A stretch of DNA of 64,000 nt from Alligator mississippiensis (taxonomy: Eukaryota; Chordata; Crocodylia; Alligatoridae): the NCBI RefSeq assembly GCF_030867095.1, contig NC_081831.1:39133319-39197318 (forward strand). Direction: 5' to 3'. Below are positions 55,540-64,000 of the stretch, one piece after another. Numbering within the stretch: the stretch's first letter is position 1; every line of letters starts with the position of its first letter. The notes below the pieces were generated by a model that had not been told where the DNA came from, searched no databases, and worked only from the letters and a program-made list of their open reading frames with translations. Both the position numbers and the translations under genes were made by a program.

Positions 55540-56584
55540 CGAATAGGAGGAGAGCAGAGTCACTGGGGCTGCCTGCTGAAACAAATCATCTCAAACTGAC
55601 CAGGATACATGCTGCAGGGGGATGCTCAGGGCACATTGGTGGCAAGAGGGCTTGCTGTCCCACTGGTGTCTACGCAAAGAAGGCACCTGTGGTGATGGCA
55701 GGGAAGTGGCCAGCCCCTTATCCTAATTGTCCAGTGGACCCCCCTACCCCCTGACCCCATCCAGGAAATCATGGGCTTTCCCATGACTGCATGTTAGCTC
55801 TGGATCATTCAACCTGTAGAGAGGGGTGGGTGGGGGCAAGGCATTTGCCTCACATACAAGCCTTGTCTCCTTTTGGAGAGCCAGGAGGCCAGGCTTGCAG
55901 TGGCCAAAGTGTGTTGATGGGCACCCACTAAATGAATCAGAGGGAAGGTGAATTGTCCTGCAGTTGCCTAAATACCTTGGCACCCCCCTTAAAGCTTACC
56001 TTCCTCACTGGCCACCTTCCCCAAACTGCTTTGCACCAATCTGAGGTGATGAACAGCTGCAGCCCCCATTATGGATCATTTTATCTGTGCAATATTGCAC
56101 ACTTCCACAAAAGCCCTCCATGTATTCCCTATTCATGGTAAATATCTGGACATAGGGGTAAGGCAGCACAGCCTTGGGGTACTTCTGTGTCTGGGGTATT
56201 GAGCAATACCACAGCTTTACCAGGTAGGGCACGCAACAGAGACCGATGCCATTCTTTACATTAAGCTTCAATGATACTCAGTGGTGTTGTTTGTAATTGT
56301 GTCTCATTCACTGGTCAAATACTGTTCACAATGACTGAACATAGCTAGTGATTTTTTTTCCTGGCCAGTAATCACAAGTGAGGTTCACAGACACAAAGTG
56401 TCATCCAATGCCCAAGCATAAAAACTATGACTACAGACCAAAAAATGCACATACCAAAATGCACATCTACTCCTATTTAAACAATGACTGTATGTCTGAA
56501 GTTAGAAATATGTGAATGACAACAGTAAACTGAATTTACATGAAACGGTAATACGAAGTGAGAACAGAACAAGAATACAATGAA
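55540..56584. other. no gene recognised
   Basis: Both strands lack domain signatures. Short open frames at 55744-55983 and 56005-56271 on the minus strand are not assignable. Confidence 0.35.
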
Positions 56585-57383
56585 TAGGGCTGTGCGAAAT
56601 TTCTCTGGCTGTTTCATTTCAACACTGCATGACTCATTTCAAGCTCAAAACTGTGAAATTGAACCAAAATGAAAGGTTTCAAAACAGCCTCAAAACAAAA
56701 CGAGGGCAGTTGAAATGTTTCAAAAGTTTCAAAACGTTTTAAGTTTTGAAGCTGGGCTTGCTTGCAGCTAAAGAGAGATTCCCCCATCAGGATCTGCGGG
56801 AATGCCTGTTCACCAGAGCACCCCAGCGGATAAGAAGGTCAAACGGTCACAAACTCCTCCAAGACTGTTTCATGCTGGACATAAGGAAAAACTTCTTTAC
56901 TGTCAAAGTCCCCAAGGCCTGGAATAGACTGCCTCCAGAGGGTACTCTGGACTCCTTTAAGAAACATCTGGACCTCTATCTTGCTGGGATCCTTTGACCC
57001 TAGCTGACTTCCTGTCCCTGGGGCAGGGGGCTGGAAACGATAATCTTCCGAGGTCCCTTCCAGCCTTAATGTCTATGAAATAAGGAGAGGGAGGTAGAAG
57101 AGGGGGAAAGACTGTTCTAATATTGACAGGTGTAGCTGGCCAGTGACTGTGATCCTTCCCTGAGGTCCCAGTGCTCTGGGGGAGGGACAAAAAAACAGCA
57201 TAAAAAGCACTGTTTGAACTGAGATTTTTCTATGCCTTCACATTTACAAGTATCACACGTTTTGCTCTGAACAGTTTGAGGTGCAGTTTCCCAGAACTCC
57301 CTGCACCTATCTCCTTGACAGCTGGAAGGCTTCATGGCTTCAGAAGGGGCTACCATGCCTGCAGTTTTCACCCCGCTGCGTCT

Positions 57384-57417
<34 letters not shown>

Positions 57418-57754
57418 GCACGTCACGAATTTCCTTGTCAGCAGCCTGGGGTGCAGATTCCCAGAAACCCCTGTACCTATCTCCTTGAAACTTGGCAGGA
57501 TTCATGGCCTCAGAAGGGGCTACCATCCCTGCAAGTTTCATCTGAAACAGGCAAGAAATTACAAAGTTATAGGCAGTTTTGTGCTTCCCCATTATGGGAG
57601 AAAAGTTGAAACAGTGTTGAAACAGTGAAACAGTTTTGACTAAACAAAAGGGAATGGTGCTTTTGAAATGAAACAAAACTCAAAACAAAACACTGTCCTG
57701 TCAAAATAGCAAAATGGAAGTCTAAACGAAACGGTGCTGTTTTGCACAGCCCTA
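56585..57754. mobile_element. TAGGGCTGTGC hAT element with nested CR1
   Basis: The ends tagggctgtgcgaaatttct and (reversed) tagggctgtgcaaaacagca are flanked by acaatgaa (56577-56584) and ataattaa (57755-57762), 6 of 8 matching. It belongs to the same group as 5352-6100 and 21054-22616. The right half has at least two of the ~150-bp modules seen in the foldback element (cttga anchors at 57314 and 57484), with a (CA)n tract at 57388-57413. The left half is interrupted by the CR1 at 56757-57078. Confidence 0.8.
56757..57078 (+). pseudogene. CR1 3' end nested in a hAT element
   Basis: The last ~80 codons of ORF2 are readable: FTRAPQRIRRSNGHKLLQD, FMLDIRKNFFTVKVPKAWN and DLYLAGIL with a stop at 56995-56997. 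The UTR and tail follow (ggtcccttccagccttaatg). Truncation at the 5' end is typical. Confidence 0.88.
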
Positions 57755-57762
57755 ATAATTAA

Positions 57763-58600
57763 GTATCAGTCATTGTTCTTAACTGAAATAATGCTACTGT
57801 TGAGCTAGTGCTGCTAGCAAAACTATTTTTGCCAGTGAATTAGCCAGTGAAGGAAAAAAAAGGTAGCAAAACTACAAAATAAAACTTTAAGATTAGAACC
57901 TCATAAAAAAGATTAGTCAAAACAGCAAGGCAGTCTCTAACTGGAGCTCAACTGAGGTCTCTCAATTGTGAGTGGTTGAATACATGAGACCTGTGGCAGT
58001 GGATTGCCACGAGAAGCTGCATGATGGCCAGATGGCCCCACCCCAAAGACCATCAGCACCAGAACAGTGACCAGTACACCTGAGAGCACCTGATGAACAT
58101 CGCAATGTTCTGTATGTCTCCTTGCATATGCATGGCTGCTTCTACAAATGACACCCATAACACTACCTACAGACTGTCGAACCTGTCTAACTAGTTCCTT
58201 GATCCAGTTCATGCATTCATTAAGGCTTTTCCTCAACCTATCTGTTTTTACACCAGGTCCCTTGTTTGTCTGCCTAATAGTCCTCGGCAGGGGGTTGCAC
58301 TCAGAACTGGAAATGAATATGACAGGAAAAAAAGTAAAACAAATCTGGTAAACAGACAAAATTTTAGTGCAGTATGCAACATGCAAGTGACTGACTTTGT
58401 GAAACCTCAGGTCAGCATACAGAGGTTTTACCAAGAGGCGATGAAACTGTATACCTGTTGAGGGGAAGGGAGCAGTCCCTGATTGTCTGTAAAGAATTTG
58501 GCTACATAGGCATAACTGGGCCAGTTAACCCCCATGCCCTCAAAGCTCACAGACAACTGTAATGAGCTTTCAATGTAATTAACAGTTTACCAAGCATTGG
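57763..58600. other. no gene recognised
   Basis: Mixed composition. A minus-strand open frame (57937-58434) has no recognised domain. Confidence 0.35.
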
Positions 58601-59139
58601 TCACTGCTTTCTTATACCTGGTATGGAGGTGGAGATCCCTGGTCTCTCCTCCTGCTGTTCAGAATTAGCATGTGACATGTCCCTGCACCCTGTGCTTTGT
58701 TGTAAACTAGAGTTGCTAACAGCAGCACATGTGGCCAGCATGGCTGGAAAGCTGAGCGCACTGGAACTGGCCTCAGGAGAGGATACCCTGGTGGTCCCAG
58801 TGGGGTGCATTCCACATCAATCCATTACCTCCATAAGTGGATTTAGATACCGGTAATGAAGTACGTGATGAACAGGTGTGCCCAGGCACTGTGCCTTGGA
58901 AACATCCCTACAGAACTTGGCCTGCAGCATCTTTCCTGTTCCGTGCTCCTGTTGTGACCACGCTCTGACATTCTGCTGGTGACATCAATGTAAATGTGCC
59001 AGTTGGCTCTCAGGCTCATTTCAAATTGATGCACAACCTCAGGGTGCCCCAAAACACAAATGAGGCTCTTCATGTCAGTGAAGGTCCATGCAGACCTAGA
59101 CCTACGTGGTGGTGTCCACTCACTTGCACGTCGGCCCAA
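58601..59139 (-). pseudogene. Myb/SANT-like protein, frameshifted copy of 11702-12208
   Basis: The minus-strand frame from 59139 contains RSAWTFTDMKSLICVLGHP and WHIYIDVTSRMSERGHN, aligning with residues 20-72 of the 168-aa protein at 11702. The following QCR.KAK helix has been lost to frame changes. The C-terminal part resumes in another frame as YRYLNPLMEVMD (about 58840-58800), matching YWYLQPLMEVLK. At least two frameshifts show it is inactive. Confidence 0.7.
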
Positions 59140-59154
59140 AAGTGCAGCGTGTGC

Positions 59155-59163
59155 AATTTATAG
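59155..59163 (-). promoter_or_regulatory. TATA-like box of the second Myb/SANT copy
   Basis: ctataaatt on the minus strand, the same word and relative position as at 12254-12262. Confidence 0.4.
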
Positions 59164-59299
59164 AACTTGAGCTGACCTCTCACATTAAAGTTCAGACCCC
59201 GCCCCACTCCCCTAGCACCTGTGCCAAGTTAAAAGACCAAACATATTGCACAGGAGAGTAGCAATTTTTGGCGTCAAATCAAAGTGTTCATCGGGATCA

Positions 59300-61430
59300 C
59301 TTCAGGGACAGTCTGAGTCGAGCAGACGAGGAAACAGTGACAGGTACAGCAAGGTTCAGCAGTGTGTGCAGGACCCATTATTGCATGGCTAGCATGCATG
59401 CCATGATACACTTTGGGGGACCCCTGAGACCTGAAAGTCAGAGACCGAATGTGAATACCTAGTGCTGAATGAACCCCATTTCTCAGCAATAGGGGACCCA
59501 CTTGAAAAGACTGGGTGCTGGTTGATAGAGAGGAAGAGAAAGTGAAAAGTTTTCCTAGGTCAGGAAGTTTCAAGAGGACCATGTAAGGCATGCTTTGCCT
59601 GTAGGGAAATTTACACTTCAGGGTACATGAGGGAGCTCCAACTGTACTGCGCATTAGTGATTCTGGATCATTGTGTGCACCCCAGTTTTCAGAAATGAGT
59701 GATCTGCTTGCAAAAAGGGTGTGCAGGCTGGGGAGACCTCAGGAAACCATCCTTTCCCCCAGATGCCTGTGCACACTCGCATAACCAGACGTGGGGCATA
59801 GAAAATATCTGGGTTTGGCACAAGAATGAGGGGTTCTGCCGAGAATACAGTGACAGGTACAGCAAGGTTCAGTAGTGTCAGGGGGAACCATTAAGGCATG
59901 CTTCTCCTGCAGGTAACTTTACATTTTGGGGGACCCCGGGGAGGCAAAAGTTGGGGAATATGTGCAAATGCCTCACACCGAGTGCACACCAGTTCTCAGC
60001 AATGGGCTAACTGCTTACAAAAACAGGGTGCTGGTCAGGAGAGGGGATGAGAAAGTGAGAAGGACTGCTAGGTCAGGATGGGTCAAGAGGACCCCTTCCA
60101 CAATTATATCCTCATAATGCTCCTGCAACCCACTGTGGTAATTTTTCAGCCACCCATTGTGGTGTGGATTTACCCTATCCCTCTCCTACTTCCCTGAAGC
60201 ACACCAGCCCCACCAGCAAGGATGGGAACATGAGCCAGGGGCAGAAGCTGAGCTGTTGGTAAGTTTTCCATTGGGGGGAGATTGGGGATATGGTAATAGG
60301 GGAGACAATTAAATAATTGCTTGATGTGGGTGTGAACATGTCAGGCTAAATGCTATGTCTCTCCCCCAATTACCCTGCAACTGTGTATTGCTTGACCTCA
60401 GATACATTGACCCTGCTGATGGATGTTTAGTGGCACCAAGTGCATAGGTATTTTCACAGAAGACTTAGGGACATACAGCTTGGGAAATATGCTGTAAGGG
60501 GAGGGAAGAAACCACGATCTCTTCTCTTCCCCTGCAGAACCACCATTTCTGGGCAACTTTTTCTGATGCAGAGTAATACTTCAGAATGTGACATTAATTT
60601 AAGAAGATGATAAAATCTTATTCTTGTACATTTCTGTGTTTACAAGCAATGCACACATTGGCAAATGCCTTGCGGCTGGCAGCTGTTGGCTATCTGTGGT
60701 TGTCCCTTGACCGGTTGGGGAAATGGTTCATGTGTGATGTGTTGGGGGGGGGCTTCAGCCCTGATGGCCACCCCAGGGCATACAGCATGGAATTTCAGCA
60801 TTGGGATGTGGGGCATAGCTGTGGCTGTGATAATGGGAATGCTTAAAAAAATTGAGTGTACACAAAGTAATACACAGTAATTTACAAAGCCTTAAATTGT
60901 GGCTTGGGTATAGAAGTGTTCTGATAAGCAGACAACATGTTACCATGGATGGCATCTATAAAAAGCAGGGGGTGGTAAGAAACATTGCAAATCAGGTATT
61001 GGGAATTTTTAATCTTGAGATATAACTGGGTGGGCAAGATCAGGAAACAGTGAGAGGGATGCCTAGGTCTAAAAGAATCAAGAGGAGCAAGTAAGACAGG
61101 GGTCAGCAGTATTGAACTGGATGCCAGTGGTACCTAGTAGAACCCAACATCAGGGGCTATTTTCAAATCTGTATTGCTGAGTGAAGCCTGTTTTTCAGCA
61201 CTGAGAAAAAGGCTGCACAAAAACAGTGCCGTGTGATAGTTTGGACCAGGAAACAGTGAGAGGGAGAACAGGGTCTAGCAGTGTTAAGAGTAATTATTAA
61301 GACAGGGGTCAGCAGCATTGAACTGGACACCAGAAGTACACAGTAGGCACCATTGCAAATATGTTTCACTGAGCAATGCCAACTGGTTTCCCGCAGAGGA
61401 TTTTCCATTAAAAATGGGGGTCCTGTGCGG
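59300..61430. repeat. degenerate long-unit tandem repeats
   Basis: Recurrent phrases are 'gaaacagtgacaggtacagc' (59331), 'acagtgacaggtacagcaag' (59850), and 'aggaaacagtgagaggga' at 61043 and 61249. The last two are followed by 'gacaggggtcagcag.attg' at about 61098 and 61300. 'cagcaatggg' / 'cagcaatagg' with a following lysine-like a-run recurs too. Units are ~190-330 bp and strongly diverged. No protein is evident. Confidence 0.5.
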
Positions 61431-61805
61431 CAGGCTGTCTGGCACAGTTCAAGCTCCCCAGTCCTCAAGACACCAACACACATCATAGCTGTGAGTAAAT
61501 TTTGAGACAACTAACAGAATCAGCTTGCATTAAAAAAAAAAACAACTTTAAATTAATGAACTTATTAAGGTAGGATTGATCTGTAAGCAGAACATTGATC
61601 CATGTTAGGTTCTGCAGCAACACCTGCTGTGATAAAGCATTCATTACACAAGACACACGACAAACTGAACATTACATGGAATTACCAGTGAATTGCAGTG
61701 GCACCTGGTGGCCAAGGGCCATCAGAACATGTAAAGCGATGAGTTGACTTGTATGTGACATGTACACATGGTGGGTTTGCCATGATAAAATTAAGTGTCA
61801 TAGAA

Positions 61806-62105
61806 CAGTGGTTCCCACCTTTTTAACCATGGACCAGCGATCTGTGGACCAGAAGTGACCGCAGACTGGAAGCGACCAGGGACTGGCAAACTGTGGACCA
61901 GCATACTGCAGACCAGAAATGACCGACATACTGCTGACTGGCAGCCAACCCTTTTTTGTACTGAGTATAAAAAAGGGTTGGCCGCTGGTTCGCAGTATGC
62001 CAGTCACTTCCGGACTTCCAGTCCAGCAGCCAACCCTCCTGCAGATCGGCAGCCAATCCTTCATGGTCCGGTACCAAGCTGCAGCCCGGGAGTTGGGAAC
62101 CTCTG
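61806..62105. mobile_element. 300-bp hAT MITE with central hairpin
   Basis: The ends cagtggttcccacc and (reversed) cagaggttcccaac are classic hAT inverted ends. Flanks are tcatagaa and tcagaaca, related only if a 2-base gap is allowed. The centre (about 61946-61982) is a hairpin: ccaaccctttttt...aaaaaagggttgg. The body is made of 'ggaccagc' / 'gactgg' words. It is non-coding. Confidence 0.7.
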
Positions 62106-62369
62106 TCAGAACAATTGGCCACAAATTAACTAAAATACATTGGAGGTGGTCTAAGTTGCCAGGTTCAAATAAATTGTGGTACAAAAAAACAACAAAAAAA
62201 AACCCAACAGTGTGCACGTGTACATGGTAACACCACTATGCTAGACAAGTGGCAATTTTTTTGTCACTTTTCATCATGTGTACGTGGTCAAATCATGTGT
62301 GCAAGTACCCAATGAAGCCAGTTTGGGTCTCCCACACCCCAGATAAGCATTTTACCCAGATGCTGCTGG

Positions 62370-62450
62370 TTCTATAATCTGGTGGTTAGCATACACAACT
62401 GGGAGGTGGGAGGCCTAGGCTCCACTCCCAGCTCCACAACAGAAAGACCC
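62370..62450 (+). repeat. tRNA-like SINE fragment
   Basis: 'tggtggttagcatacacaac' resembles an A box and 'ggctccactcccagctcc' a degenerate B box about 35 bases on, separated by 'tgggaggtgggaggcctagg'. The word order is that of old MIR-like SINEs. No anticodon arm fold is convincing, so it is not a tRNA gene. Confidence 0.4.
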
Positions 62451-63510
62451 TAGGTCTTCTACATGCCAGAGAAGTACCCAGTTTCCTTTCTGTACCCAAA
62501 AGCTTCCTGTACTTTCTGACAAAAGCTTTGTAGTTGCATTCTCCACCCATGAATAAACCCTTTACTAGTTTTAGTTATACAGCATTTTTTTCCTCTTAGG
62601 TGGGCTCCTAAAATAGCCTGCAATCACCACACATAAAAGGGACTTTTCTTGGGTGCAGATTGGGGAATGTTTGGAATTCCTATTGAAACCAAGCTGCTGA
62701 GGCTTGGCAGAAAAATGAGCCCATTTCTATTGTAAGCATCTGAAAGAGAGTAGGCATATGTCCAAATTCTAAAAGAAAGCTCAGTCTCTTCTCTTGAATT
62801 CTGGTGGATTTTTAGCACTGTGGCAAGCACAACTTATGAAAAGCATTTTGTTTAGAGAAATGGAGCCAAGTAACTGAGAAAAGAGTGCCAGAAGACTTGA
62901 CAGAACATTCTGCTTCTCATGCAATGAGGGCAAAAAGGGTAAGGTCAGAACAAAGTACCATGAATAGCAGAGTGGCTTTTCACTGACAGATGATTTTTGG
63001 CTGTGGCATGCATGCCCAGCACAACAGGAATGCAGCAGCTGAGTTCACAGATTTTGCAGGATACCCAAGCTGGTCTCAGAAAAGGGAAGCTATAGTAAAA
63101 AAAAAGAGAGAGCATGAGAAGCTCAAAACTTAAGATACTTGAAAGCTCACAGGGAGTGGAATATTGGGTTGCTGTGAAAGAAAAGAGCATCAGTTACTGA
63201 TCAATAGCGCCTTGACTGGGGAGTAACCTTTTTGGCAGGCATACCACAAATTAGCCCCATGCCCTCCCCAAGTGCTAGTCTGCTCCTCCTCTTCCTCTTC
63301 CCAAACTTTTGCTCTGTTTTCTGCTCCCTACTCTGTGCCCCCTTCCCAATCTCCTCCTCTGCTTCCTATCCATGCCCCTGTCTGATCTCCTACTCTGCTT
63401 TCTGCTCCCTGCCCTATCTACTGCTGTGCTCCCTGACTCCTCCCTGATCTATCATGGTCCCTTCTACCAAAAACTACAAGATCTTTTGTAAAAATTAGTC
63501 TTTTGGAAAA
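62451..63510. other. intergenic, nothing recognised
   Basis: A pyrimidine-rich patch lies at 63270-63450. No gene or repeat end is supported. Confidence 0.35.
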
Positions 63511-64000
63511 AAAATAGTCTGGTCACAGGCCAGGCTAATACTGCAGTCTTCATGAAGGCATTCATAAAGAAGATAGTCCTCACAGGGTTACAGACTAGCA
63601 CACAATTACCTAGGCTCGACTTTCTAGGCATTAGTGACCATCGTCTGCTGGAATTTACTATCTGACACAGGGTGGTGAAAGCAAGCAGTAAGGCAAAAGT
63701 CCTTCACTTCAGGATGGCCAAGTTCTATCATATCATAGAATCATAGATTCATAGCTGTAGGGTCAGAAGGGACCTTGTAGATCTTCAAGTCCGACCTCCT
63801 GCCTGGGCAAGAGGAAAACTGGGCTCAAATGACCCCAGCCAGGTAGGCATCAATGAGCTAAGGAGATTAGTAAGAGAGACATTGGGGACTCAGAGACTCA
63901 ATGAGACGGGAGTCCAGGACGGATGGTTGTTCCTTAAGGAGACGATCCTCTGAGCTGAGAGGGAGTCAGTCCCATTGCAAACCAAAAGGGGCAAGAGTGC
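63511..64000 (+). pseudogene. CR1-type endonuclease fragment interrupted by another CR1
   Basis: The translation reaches the endonuclease end motif LGISDHRLLEFTI near 63640, then VLHFRMAKF. After the nested CR1 at 63731-63851 it resumes ELRRLVRETLGTQ and GVQDGWLFLKETIL, a segment that in CR1 joins endonuclease to reverse transcriptase. It continues beyond the window edge. A stop follows FTI. Confidence 0.7.
63731..63851 (-). repeat. CR1 3' tail, antisense, nested in a CR1
   Basis: The plus strand begins atcatagaatcatagattca, the octamer-like tail of CR1 in reverse, followed by 'ctgtagggtcagaagggacc' and 'tcaaatgaccccagcc'. Both sides are continuous CR1 coding sequence of the opposite orientation. 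Confidence 0.88.

Noticed and set aside
62370..62450. tRNA gene
   Set aside because: Only degenerate A-box and B-box words are present; no acceptor or anticodon stem can be drawn, so a SINE fragment is more likely.

Overview
This is a vertebrate nuclear window with no host protein-coding gene, tRNA or rRNA that I can support. It is a deep pile of transposable elements. Several antisense and sense CR1 LINE fragments ending in the CR1 3' tail, together with hAT-type DNA transposons, Ty3/gypsy remnants (one with the unusual Gmr1-like domain order), Myb/SANT-like ORFs typical of Harbinger elements, and an endogenous retrovirus (ERV), point to a sauropsid. A crocodilian is my first choice and a turtle the alternative. 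That is an inference from repeat content, not from a host gene.

Layout. 1-1337: 3' end of a Ty3/gypsy element (integrase plus a short LTR). 1385-2200: antisense CR1 pieces. 2836-6372: MITEs, an LTR-like block and a ~120-bp tandem repeat split by a hAT element (5352-6100, perfect 8-bp target duplication). 6763-8076: second hAT. 8213-9050: antisense CR1. 9374-10860: a TIR element split by a solo LTR (9463-10515). 11702-15011: minus-strand ORFs including an open Myb/SANT-like gene. 16873-22616: a cluster of terminal-inverted-repeat elements ending in a 1.56-kb foldback hAT. 22689-28426: a complete LTR-to-LTR endogenous retrovirus holding only gag and a piece of protease. 29637-31072: CR1 and Gmr1-like pol remnants. 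31314-35029: a 3.7-kb hAT with a nested CR1 and a GC-rich inverted/tandem core. 36120-40808: a second copy of that hAT, then two related LTR-like blocks, one with a 5-bp duplication. 40815-44566: ordinary-looking intergenic DNA. 44567-52757: more TIR elements, a CR1 with a long open frame, and a 197-bp tandem array interrupted by a solo LTR. 53177-61430: Myb/SANT-like pseudogenes on both strands, a hAT carrying a nested CR1, and degenerate tandem repeats. 61806-64000: a small hAT MITE, a tRNA-like SINE fragment and a CR1 with another CR1 nested in it.

How the parts relate. Most structure is explained by insertion into insertion, and target-site duplications give relative ages: the CR1 at 33030 is younger than the hAT around it, the LTR at 9463 is younger than its host transposon, and the LTR at 51328 is younger than the 197-bp array. 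Every retroelement reading frame recognised here is interrupted or truncated. The most open frames are the Myb/SANT-like ORF at 11702-12208 and the CR1 reverse-transcriptase C-terminal half at 48910-49813. All repeat boundaries and mismatch counts were read by eye.
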